Shown here piece after piece: positions 1 to 5,710 of a stretch of DNA of 7,459 nucleotides (positions are counted from its first letter, which is position 1; each line of letters begins with the position of its first letter). The stretch lies in contig JAEXPB010000507.1 of NCBI GenBank assembly GCA_023438965.1, forward strand, positions 1 through 7,459, given 5' to 3'. The translations under genes were made by a program, and so were the position numbers. Source of the DNA: Bacillota bacterium. GTDB lineage: Bacteria; Bacillota; Clostridia; Saccharofermentanales; UBA5734. The notes beneath the pieces were generated by a model, which saw nothing but the letters and a program-made list of their open reading frames with translations, had not been told where the DNA came from and did not search any database.

Positions 1-1521
1 CGGCATCGTTTCGCGATTCAAGGCGCTGTCCAGAACCAGGCGAACGCTGCTGATCTGAACCGGTTCGCGGAAATGATAGGCTGCGAACGACCCCGGCAGT
101 CCCATCCAGCCGTTGTCAACCTCGCCAATCGGCCGTTCCAGTCCATTGCGCAGGTTCTCGGCGTCCGGCCGGTCCGAACGCAACTCAGCACGTTGGGTCA
201 ACTCCGGGATCGGTTTCCGGGTGAACGGCAGGTAACAGTCGTCGGTCTGCAGCATCGACTGCAATTCCAGCAGGTGATGCTGATAGACGCCGCGCGGACC
301 GGTGCCATGACCGACCGCCAGCGCTGCCGCTGTGCCTGCCGCCTGACCCAGGATGGCGCAGGTAGCCATAACCCGGGTGGAGCTCATCGCGGTGTGCGTC
401 ACACTAATATTCCGGCCGGCAAACATCAGGTTCTCGATATTGTGTGAATACAGGCAGCGATAAGGAATACCGTAAGGTGACGGCGCCGGGTGGAAAATCG
501 TCGGCGGTTCGCTCGAGCGCAGGCCGCCGGGGATATGGTCGTCCATCGACCAGCCGCCATAGGCGACGATATCCTGAAAGCGGCCTTCAGTCCGGACATC
601 GTTCTGGTTGAGGATGTAATCGCCGACATAACGCCGCGACTCCCGCTTGCCCGGCAGGACGCCAATCCAGTCCAGATCCAGCCGCTCAGCCGCTTCCGGG
701 AATTCACCGCTGTTCTTGATGTAGTCCCACATACCGAAGGCCGCGTCCTGCAACTGGTCGCGGATCAGCTCGGTGTCGGCGATCGTGTCCTGTTCGCCGC
801 CCAGTTCCAGATACCAATAGTTTTCGCTCGGGCTTAGCGGATGCGGTTGGCGGTGCGGTAGCCTGGTGCGGTCGAATTGCTCCGCCCAGAAGGGCGGTAT
901 GAATTCGCGTTTCTGCTCCGACTCACGCGCCTGGATCAGGCAGCTCAGGCCCATGGTCTTCCGGTCGGCTTCTTCCGGCGCGATGCTCTCGCCGAATTCC
1001 TGCCGCCCTTCGCGCCCCTGGCGGTATTCGGCACCGGTCAGCGGCGCCAGGATGCTGTCGCCCGAGCAGTCGATGAATAGCTTCGCCGCCACATGGTGAA
1101 AGGTCTGCGTTGTGGTCTGCCAGCCGGTGACGCTGCTGATCCGGTTGCCATCCATTGACGCATCCAGGCATGAACAGTTGAGGAGATAAGATAGCCCCGG
1201 CTGGAAACGGACTTTTTCAAACAGGATGCTGTCCCAGATTGTATAATTCCGCCAGGGATTGCGGTGGAAATTCTCGAGCAGGATCTCCTCGATCAGGCCG
1301 GTTTCCCGGTTGTTCGGGCCATGCGCTCCACAGACCCACATGCGGATCTCCGAGGAGGCGTTGCCGCCGAACATCGGCCGGTCCTGGATGATCAGCGTCG
1401 CGGCGCCATGCCGGGCAGCCGCGATCGCCGCGCACACGCCGGCCAGGCCGCCGCCGACCACGCAGACATCGACGGCATGATCGATAGTGGGTAAAAGATG
1501 ATGGGCTTGTCTTGCTTGCAT
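1..1521 (-). CDS. FAD-dependent oxidoreductase (PF12831 type), C-terminus beyond left edge
   Basis: The frame is open for 507 codons from ATG 1521-1519 to the window edge, so the protein is partial. The N-terminus has a Rossmann FAD-binding motif, VCVVGGGLAGVCAA (GxGxxG at about residues 23-28). It is followed by LIIQDRPMFGGNASSEIRMW (about 43-62), the signature of the FAD_oxidored family often found in glycan loci. A second flavin-contacting block, NLMFAGRNISVTHTAMSSTR, lies near residues 364-383, followed by a helix rich in Gly and Ala. From about residue 465 the sequence (NGWMGLPGSFAAYHFREPVQISSVRLVLDS) looks like the start of an accessory beta-sandwich; family members often run to about 600-750 residues. 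There is no signal peptide, so it is probably cytoplasmic. ATG 1521 is chosen because AGAAAGGTG (1539-1531) sits nine bases upstream. It is divergent from the glycosidase at 1823. The substrate is unknown; oxidation of a sugar or glycoside is inferred from neighbours only. Confidence 0.9.
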   Translation of the reverse strand, partial: MQARQAHHLLPTIDHAVDVCVVGGGLAGVCAAIAAARHGAATLIIQDRPMFGGNASSEIRMWVCGAHGPNNRETGLIEEILLENFHRNPWRNYTIWDSILFEKVRFQPGLSYLLNCSCLDASMDGNRISSVTGWQTTTQTFHHVAAKLFIDCSGDSILAPLTGAEYRQGREGRQEFGESIAPEEADRKTMGLSCLIQARESEQKREFIPPFWAEQFDRTRLPHRQPHPLSPSENYWYLELGGEQDTIADTELIRDQLQDAAFGMWDYIKNSGEFPEAAERLDLDWIGVLPGKRESRRYVGDYILNQNDVRTEGRFQDIVAYGGWSMDDHIPGGLRSSEPPTIFHPAPSPYGIPYRCLYSHNIENLMFAGRNISVTHTAMSSTRVMATCAILGQAAGTAAALAVGHGTGPRGVYQHHLLELQSMLQTDDCYLPFTRKPIPELTQRAELRSDRPDAENLRNGLERPIGEVDNGWMGLPGSFAAYHFREPVQISSVRLVLDSALNRETMP

Positions 1522-1537
1522 ACTCAACCGCACCTTT

Positions 1538-1570
1538 CTAAATTCCGCCGCATCGGTCCAAAGCGTACAT
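1538..1570 (-). other. possible 10-codon leader ORF ahead of the oxidoreductase gene
   Basis: On the minus strand an ATG at 1570-1568 opens a short frame, MYALDRCGGI, ending in TAG at 1540-1538. AAGGAG (1588-1583) lies 12 bases upstream, rather far for an SD, and AAGGG is closer. The stop is next to the SD (1539-1531) of the oxidoreductase, so translation of this frame could affect that gene's initiation. Ten codons are too few to show selection, and it may be chance. Confidence 0.2.
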
Positions 1571-1632
1571 CCCTTGGTGTTTCTCCTTAATCAACCCCTC
1601 ACGCGGAACTTTACCTTCAGCAAAACGATATG

Positions 1633-1656
1633 TTATATTCATCATACTGAATATAA
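1633..1656. promoter_or_regulatory. perfect 9+6+9 palindrome, candidate operator of the divergent region
   Basis: TTATATTCA (1633-1641) and TGAATATAA (1648-1656) are exact reverse complements around a six-base spacer, TCATAC. The element lies between the divergent oxidoreductase and glycosidase genes, about 112 bp from the oxidoreductase start. It holds -10-like hexamers in both directions: TATAAC on minus (1637-1632), and TATAAA on plus (1652-1657, running one base past the arm). I found no convincing -35 box for either. The symmetry suggests a dimeric repressor or activator site. The alternative is an AT-rich promoter core that is symmetric by chance. Confidence 0.5.
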
Positions 1657-1721
1657 AGCGGTTTTACCTTAAATATTATGCACAAATTGTTCAGGATCAT
1701 GCATTCCTTGATCGTGCTGAT

Positions 1722-1751
1722 TCCAGTTGAAGCATTACGTTCGAAACTGGA
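1722..1751. promoter_or_regulatory. imperfect inverted repeat upstream of the glycosidase promoter
   Basis: TCCAGTT (1722-1728) and AACTGGA (1745-1751) are exact reverse complements separated by 16 bases. Allowing one extra T, the match extends to GATTCCAGTT against AACTGGATC. The repeat ends about 20 bp upstream of the -10 box at 1776-1781, covering the -35 zone and above, where an activator or repressor could act. Seven-base arms with a long spacer are modest evidence. Confidence 0.25.
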
Positions 1752-1772
1752 TCATTTCATGGTCTGATAACA

Positions 1773-1781
1773 TGATATAAT
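1773..1781 (+). promoter_or_regulatory. extended -10 promoter (TGATATAAT) for the glycosidase gene
   Basis: TATAAT at 1776-1781 matches the sigma-70/SigA -10 consensus and is preceded by TGn (1773-1775), the extended -10 element, which can make up for the poor -35 box seen here. Transcription would start near 1788, giving a leader of about 35 nt before the ATG at 1823. A short inverted repeat, TCATG (1757-1761) and CATGA (1771-1775), abuts the -10 and could be an operator. The promoter also argues against the upstream TTG at 1781 being the translation start. Confidence 0.55.
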
Positions 1782-1822
1782 TGCAAATTATTATTATGTA
1801 TGGCAGGATGGAGATCAATTCA

Positions 1823-2872
1823 ATGGCAGGCAAGATACTGACCGGCAGGACACTGGCCGCGGCGATCCAGCCGGCGCTTCGGTCATCGGTTTTCACAATG
1901 CCAGGCTGGCTGGTCTGGTGCGGCTCGATTATCCATGACGATGCTGGACTTTATTGGCTTTTCTTCTCTTGCTGGCCGGCTGGACTTGGCCACCAAGGCT
2001 GGGTTACCAGTTCGCTCATCGGCTGTGCTTCCGCAGCAAGTCCGCTGGGACCTTTCACTTTCCAGAAATTCGTTCTCGCGGGCAGCGGAATCGCTGGCCG
2101 CTGGGATCGGGACGTTACGCATAACCCGGTGATTGTCCGGGATCATGGTCTTTATTACCTGTTTTACATGGGCAATTACGGTGATGGCACCTACTGGGAC
2201 CATCGCAACCATCAGCGGATCGGCGTTGCCGTGGCCGATCATCCCCTGGGGCCTTGGAAGCGCAACGATCGCCCGTTGATCGATATTGATCCCGGCTTTT
2301 GTGAAGATGCCGGTTTTCGTGAACCGATCGGTACCTTGATGGTCAGCAATCCCTCGGTTACCCAAGTGTCGGACGGGCGTTGGTTCATGATTTACAAGGC
2401 GGTCGGCAATGGTCCCCTGCCGAAAGGCGGGCGTGTGATCTGCGGCATCGCGGTTGCCAATCAACCCGATGGACCTTATATCAAGCATCCCCACCCGATC
2501 ATGGTGAATCCGGAAAACGACTGGTCGGTTGAAGATCCTTTTATCTGGTGCCAGGACAATCAATTCTACGCTCTGGTCAAAGACTTCCAGGGTTACTTCA
2601 CCGGTCGCGGCCAATCGACAATCGCCTTGTTTTTATCAAGTGACGGCCTGGATTGGCAGCCGGCAGAAGATTGTTTTGTGATGACGCGCGAGGTTCGGTG
2701 GGAGGATGGATCCTGTCAGCCGGTAACGGCTTTAGAAAGGCCGCAGATTTATTTCGAGCAGGGCATCCCCAAGGTCCTGGCTTGTGCTGTTGCCTTTGAT
2801 GAGGCGCGAAACCGGTCGGCCAATGTCCAATTCCCGCTGCGTTTCCCGCCAGCTGGTTCTATCCTGCCCTAG
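1823..2872 (+). CDS. GH43/GH117-like five-bladed beta-propeller glycoside hydrolase
   Basis: The product is a 349-residue cytoplasmic-type protein without a signal peptide. Five strand motifs typical of propeller blades are visible: GLYWLFFS (about 42-49), GLYYLFYMG (109-117), GRWFMIYKA (185-193), NQFYALVKD (246-254) and PQIYFEQGIPKVLACAV (307-323). Three repeat motifs, PLGPF (74-78), PLGPW (141-145) and PDGPY (215-219), mark the strands where such enzymes describe consecutive blades. Acidic candidates for catalysis are D39/D40, D97 in RDVTHNP, and E237/D238 in VEDPFIW, but the set cannot be fixed by eye, so substrate and exact family stay open. ATG 1823 is chosen because AGGATGGAG (1805-1813) lies nine bases before it. 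The in-frame TTG 1781, ATG 1796 and ATG 1808 lack an SD, and TTG 1781 overlaps the -10 box. The gene is divergent from the oxidoreductase and converges on the ACT gene. Confidence 0.8.
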   Translation: MAGKILTGRTLAAAIQPALRSSVFTMPGWLVWCGSIIHDDAGLYWLFFSCWPAGLGHQGWVTSSLIGCASAASPLGPFTFQKFVLAGSGIAGRWDRDVTHNPVIVRDHGLYYLFYMGNYGDGTYWDHRNHQRIGVAVADHPLGPWKRNDRPLIDIDPGFCEDAGFREPIGTLMVSNPSVTQVSDGRWFMIYKAVGNGPLPKGGRVICGIAVANQPDGPYIKHPHPIMVNPENDWSVEDPFIWCQDNQFYALVKDFQGYFTGRGQSTIALFLSSDGLDWQPAEDCFVMTREVRWEDGSCQPVTALERPQIYFEQGIPKVLACAVAFDEARNRSANVQFPLRFPPAGSILP

Positions 2873-2879
2873 AACAGCT
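2851..2879. terminator. hairpin spanning both convergent stop codons
   Basis: AGCT-G-GTTCTA (2851-2861) pairs with TAGAAC-AGCT (2870-2879): ten base pairs with one bulged G and an eight-base loop. The right arm carries the glycosidase stop codon (TAG 2870-2872) and two bases of the ACT-gene stop codon (2880-2878 on minus). There is no T-tract on either strand, so it is not a canonical intrinsic terminator. It may protect 3' ends or slow polymerase in the five-base gap between convergent genes. Confidence 0.35.
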
Positions 2880-3279
2880 ACTCGGCTTCATCTGTCGCAT
2901 CAGCCGAGAGAACAAGATGCCCCGCCGCCCGCAGCGCGGCTCGTGCCGCCGTGAAACTCGCCGACCGAACCAGAATGTAATCGGTATTAAAAGTCGAGAC
3001 GGCAAAGATGCTGATCCCGGCCTGGGCCAGTGCATCCGCCAAGCCGGCCAGGATGCCGACCAGGCCGAAGTCCAGCGGTCCGGCGACGCGGAAAGCCCGC
3101 CAGCCCGGTTCAATCGCCATGCAGCCAGCCGGTTCCTGGCCGGCCCGGCAGACCAGTGACAGCTCTTCGTCCGTTTTGGCCAGGAAAAGGAAGTCCGCCG
3201 TCCAATCGAGGCACGGGCTTCCTTTCAACTGGCAAACCGAGAATTCGCCGTTCAGGATTTCCAGTCGCAGCGGATTCAT
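2878..3279 (-). CDS. ACT-domain protein, translationally coupled to GH42
   Basis: The product is 133 residues. The C-terminal half, from about residue 63 (RVAGPLDFGLVGILAGLADAL) through AGISIFAVSTFNTDYILV (about 87-104), is a clear ACT fold of the PF13840 (ACT_7) kind. The N-terminal half (about 1-58) resembles the first ACT-like half of these small two-lobe proteins. ACT domains bind small ligands, usually amino acids, and regulate partners; no catalytic domain is present. The ATG at 3279-3277 overlaps the GH42 stop in ATGA. No SD lies at a useful distance, so translation probably depends on ribosomes finishing GH42. The frame is open further upstream, to about 3486, but that part lies inside GH42 and is not credible. 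Finding a ligand-sensing protein as the last gene of a glycosidase operon is odd. Its partner is unknown. Confidence 0.85.
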   Translation of the reverse strand: MNPLRLEILNGEFSVCQLKGSPCLDWTADFLFLAKTDEELSLVCRAGQEPAGCMAIEPGWRAFRVAGPLDFGLVGILAGLADALAQAGISIFAVSTFNTDYILVRSASFTAARAALRAAGHLVLSADATDEAE

Positions 3280-5306
3280 ACCGGGCGCTGGAAGATCTCC
3301 AGCGAACGCTCCCCGATCCGGACCCGGCCCCGGACTTTTTCGCCGCTGACCAGACTGATGCCGCCGGCGCCAAGGTCCACCCCGACCGGCTGCGGCAGGA
3401 AGTTCATGACGAAGACCGTCTCCGTGCTGCCGTCGGTGCGGGTTTGCACCGTGCAGCCAGCCGGCAGCGCGCACTCGAGCGGGCAACGCAGCTGCAGCTG
3501 CTCAGCCAGCTGGCCAAAGAAATCATCCTGAAAATCGGCATCCAGACGGGCGGCAACATAGTAGGCCGATCCGGCGCCGCAGCGATTGACGGTCACGGCC
3601 GGCGACCCGGCGTAGAAATCCGCCTCATACTGGCCCAGCTTCCTGGCGCCGCGCAGATGGACAATCTCGCAGAAATCGCGCGCCTGATAGGTGCGGCCGT
3701 TCCAGCTGACCGGGCAGTGCTCGCCGTCGTACAGCGCATCGATCTCCTCGTTCCAGATCCCGAGCGTGTCCTTCAGCGGGCCCGGGAAACCGCCGAGGAA
3801 ACATAGATCGTGCTCGTCGACATATCCGGAAATGTAAGTTGCGACAAAGGTGCCGCCGGCGCTGACGAACCGGTTGATTTTCCCGGCCATGCCCGGCCGC
3901 AGCATATAGAGCATCGGTGCGATGACCAGTTTATAGCTGTTCAATTCTTTGGTCGAATCGATGACATCAACGGTAATGCCGCGCTTCCAGAACGGCGCGT
4001 AGTGGTCGTACAAGGTCTCCACATAGCGCTTGTCTTTCTTGAAGCCCTGGCTGAGCTGGATCGCCCAGCGGTTCTCCACATCGTAAACCAGGGCGACTTC
4101 GGCCGGCCGCGCGGTACCGATGACCGCGTCAAGACGGGCCAGCAGATCGCCGGTGGCAGCCACTTCCCGAAAGACGCGGGTGTTCTCGCTGCCTTCATGG
4201 TCGACGACAGCGCCGTGGAATTTTTCCGAGCTGCCGCGCGACTTGCGGTACTGGAAATATTGGACGGTGTCGCTGCCATGAGCGACAGCCTGCAAACTAT
4301 ACAGCAGATGCCCGCCGGGCCGGCGCAGCTTGGCAACCGGCTGCCAATTGGTGGCGGATGGACTGCTCTCCATCAGCATGAAGGGTCGGCCGTTCTTCAG
4401 ACCGCGATTCAGGTCATGAACCAGAGCGATCTGCAAAGCCAGTCCTGCATCGCTGTCATCATTGCGCCACGGCGGATAGTTGTCCCAGGATGCAACATCC
4501 AGCGCTTCAGACAGCCGAAAATAGTTCAGCCCGTCGTATAGGCCCATCATGTTGGTCGTGCAGGGAACATCCGGTGTGATCCGCTTCAGCGGTTCCATCT
4601 CGGCCAGCATGAAATCCAGCGTGCGTTCGGTAACAAAGCGCTTCCAATCCAGAACCAGGCCATGGACGCTGTTTTCACCGCGGGGGCTTGGTGATTCCAA
4701 TTGCGACCAGTCGGTATAGGTGTGGCTCCAGAAAGCCGTCCACCAGGCTTGGTTCAGGGCGTCGAGGCTGCCGTAGCGCGCTTGCAGCCAGAGGCGGAAT
4801 TCGGCCTGGCACAGCTCGCAGTGGCATTCGCCGCCATATTCGTTGGACAGGTGCCAGACCGCCAGCGCCGGATGGTTCTTGTAGCGCTCAGCCAGCAACG
4901 TATTGATCTGGCGCACTTTCGCCCGATAAACCGGCGAGGTGTAGCAATGATTGTGGCGGGCGCCGTGCAGGATGCGCTGCCGGTCCGCGTCAACCCGCAG
5001 CACCTCGGGGTACTTCTGGCTCATCCAGGCCGGGCGGGCACCGGACGGCGTGGCCAGGACGGCTACCATCCCATTGGCGGCCAGCAAATCCATGATTTCG
5101 TCCAACCAGCTGAAATCATAGCAGCCCTCCTCCGGTTCGAGAGCCACCCAGGCAAATATCCCGATGCTCATGGCATTGCATTGGGCCAGTTTGGCCAGCC
5201 GCATGTCTTCTTGCCAGATTTCTTTCATCTGGCGCCATTGGTCGGGATTATAATCACCCCCGTGCAAGAAGTGGGGAAATTGCCTGACGATCGGCGGATA
5301 TTTCAT
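3276..5306 (-). CDS. GH42 family beta-galactosidase
   Basis: The product is a 676-residue enzyme of normal family length that removes terminal beta-D-galactose; some relatives prefer alpha-L-arabinopyranose. The N-terminal LHGGDYNPDQW (14-24) is the family signature. The TIM barrel spans about 1-390, with the acid/base E156 in WHLSNEYGGE and the nucleophile E313 in FMLMESSPSATNW. C121 with C161, C163 and C166 (CHCELC) forms the structural zinc site known in GH42. A trimerisation domain of glutamine-amidotransferase fold follows (about 395-600), then a small C-terminal beta domain (about 615-676). No signal peptide is seen, so it probably acts on imported oligosaccharides. ATG 5306 is chosen because GGAGGTGA (5319-5312) lies five bases upstream; the in-frame ATG 5321 has no SD and overlaps that SD. 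It is the first gene of an operon with the ACT gene, which starts in its stop codon. Confidence 0.95.
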   Translation of the reverse strand: MKYPPIVRQFPHFLHGGDYNPDQWRQMKEIWQEDMRLAKLAQCNAMSIGIFAWVALEPEEGCYDFSWLDEIMDLLAANGMVAVLATPSGARPAWMSQKYPEVLRVDADRQRILHGARHNHCYTSPVYRAKVRQINTLLAERYKNHPALAVWHLSNEYGGECHCELCQAEFRLWLQARYGSLDALNQAWWTAFWSHTYTDWSQLESPSPRGENSVHGLVLDWKRFVTERTLDFMLAEMEPLKRITPDVPCTTNMMGLYDGLNYFRLSEALDVASWDNYPPWRNDDSDAGLALQIALVHDLNRGLKNGRPFMLMESSPSATNWQPVAKLRRPGGHLLYSLQAVAHGSDTVQYFQYRKSRGSSEKFHGAVVDHEGSENTRVFREVAATGDLLARLDAVIGTARPAEVALVYDVENRWAIQLSQGFKKDKRYVETLYDHYAPFWKRGITVDVIDSTKELNSYKLVIAPMLYMLRPGMAGKINRFVSAGGTFVATYISGYVDEHDLCFLGGFPGPLKDTLGIWNEEIDALYDGEHCPVSWNGRTYQARDFCEIVHLRGARKLGQYEADFYAGSPAVTVNRCGAGSAYYVAARLDADFQDDFFGQLAEQLQLRCPLECALPAGCTVQTRTDGSTETVFVMNFLPQPVGVDLGAGGISLVSGEKVRGRVRIGERSLEIFQRPV

Positions 5307-5311
5307 TTTCG

Positions 5312-5319
5312 TCACCTCC
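5312..5319 (-). promoter_or_regulatory. strong Shine-Dalgarno site that sets the GH42 start
   Basis: On the minus strand GGAGGTGA lies five bases before ATG 5306-5304, an almost ideal anti-SD match and spacing. It overlaps the upstream in-frame ATG (5321-5319), which itself has only pyrimidine-rich sequence before it, so the longer frame starting there is unlikely. Confidence 0.8.
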
Positions 5320-5364
5320 ATGAGAGTCTCAAACCATTCGCTTCAACTTACCGCATATTTGAGC

Positions 5365-5393
5365 TATACAACAATATTATAGCGAAATATAAC
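5365..5393 (+). promoter_or_regulatory. candidate plus-strand promoter for the AEC leader
   Basis: TATACA (5365-5370, four of six -35 consensus bases) and TATAAC (5388-5393) are 17 bp apart. Transcription would start near 5400 and run rightward through the structured leader to the AEC gene, giving a leader of about 310 nt. The site overlaps the GH42 promoter on the other strand, each -10 lying inside the other's spacer. I found no better promoter between the leader terminator and the AEC gene. Confidence 0.4.
5376..5381 (-). promoter_or_regulatory. -10 box (TATAAT) for the GH42-ACT operon
   Basis: On the minus strand a perfect TATAAT occupies 5381-5376. The expected -35 zone (about 5399-5406) holds only weak matches, such as AAGTCA at 17 bp, which suggests activator help. 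Transcription would begin near 5369, leaving about 63 nt of leader before ATG 5306. Confidence 0.5.
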
Positions 5394-5472
5394 TGTGGTG
5401 ACTTAATTGATTATTCAAATGAAATCCCCTCGGACATAACAATATTAACTTACTGATTGAATAGTTTGAACT

Positions 5473-5624
5473 GGCTTTACGATTCGTAAGCGCCTTCCCG
5501 ACGCAGGCGTCCTGCGACCTGTCGCACGATATCTGTGCGGACGGACATGTCCCGGACGGGTCGATCGGATTTGGCGGCCCGAGCCGGCCCGATAACCTGG
5601 TTGCAGCCAATTGCTGCATTTTTT
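5473..5624 (+). promoter_or_regulatory. candidate riboswitch/attenuator leader of the AEC gene (no class recognised)
   Basis: This GC-rich non-coding stretch follows the AT-rich promoter zone and folds into a series of stems on the plus strand. These are GGC-TTACG-ATT-CGTAA-GCC (5473-5494, with internal mismatches), CGCAGG-CGT-CCTGCG (5502-5516), TGCGA-CCTG-TCGCA (5513-5526) and CGCAC-GATATCT-GTGCG (5523-5539). The palindrome GGACATGTCC lies at 5543-5552. ATCGG...CCGAT (5564-5568/5589-5593) encloses CGGC-CCGA-GCCG (5575-5586), and a terminator ends the stretch (5602-5624). The second stem excludes both its neighbours. CTGCGACC (5512-5519) can also pair with GGTTGCAG (5599-5606), eight pairs with one G-U, which would open the terminator stem and act as an antiterminator. 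No plus-strand gene lies upstream, so a cis-acting switch for the AEC transporter is the simplest reading. A free-standing small RNA is the alternative. It shows no T-box or other motif that I know. Confidence 0.5.
5602..5624 (+). terminator. intrinsic terminator 87 bp before the AEC gene
   Basis: TGCAGC (5602-5607) and GCTGCA (5613-5618) form a perfect six-base stem with a five-base loop, CAATT, followed directly by six T (5619-5624). It is oriented for rightward transcription; the opposite strand has no U-tract. The only plus-strand transcription it could stop comes from the 5365-5500 region, since GH42 runs the other way. Confidence 0.7.
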
Positions 5625-5710
5625 GCTGACAGTATTCCATCCAATGTCGGATCATGATAGACTGGTAGCTTGAAACAGACTGCACTAAACTGCCAGAAAA
5701 GGACACAGCC

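Noticed and set aside
1781..1822. Longer N-terminus of the propeller gene from TTG 1781
   Set aside because: TTG 1781 overlaps the -10 box and would not be in the transcript; ATG 1823 has the SD.
1883..2614. 243-codon minus-strand frame opposite the propeller glycosidase
   Set aside because: Shadow of a gene with recognisable blades; the translation has no domain-like pattern.
3280..3486. Extended 202-residue form of the ACT protein
   Set aside because: The extra part is inside GH42 in another frame and reads as non-domain sequence; the ATGA overlap gives a natural start.
5307..5321. GH42 start at ATG 5321
   Set aside because: It overlaps the strong SD of ATG 5306 and has no SD of its own; family homology starts after 5306.
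3030..5456. Three long plus-strand open frames (3030-3806, 3810-4541, 4701-5456) opposite GH42
   Set aside because: They are antisense to a clear GH42 enzyme, their translations look like no family, and GC-rich codon use commonly keeps such frames open.
5543..5559. CGGACGG direct repeat (5538-5544, 5553-5559) as a mobile-element or protein-binding repeat
   Set aside because: Two short copies in GC-rich sequence; they are better explained as part of the leader's folded structure.
5473..5624. T-box or known amino-acid riboswitch
   Set aside because: I see no AGGGTGGNACCGCG-like T-box sequence or other consensus core that I recognise, so no known class is claimed.
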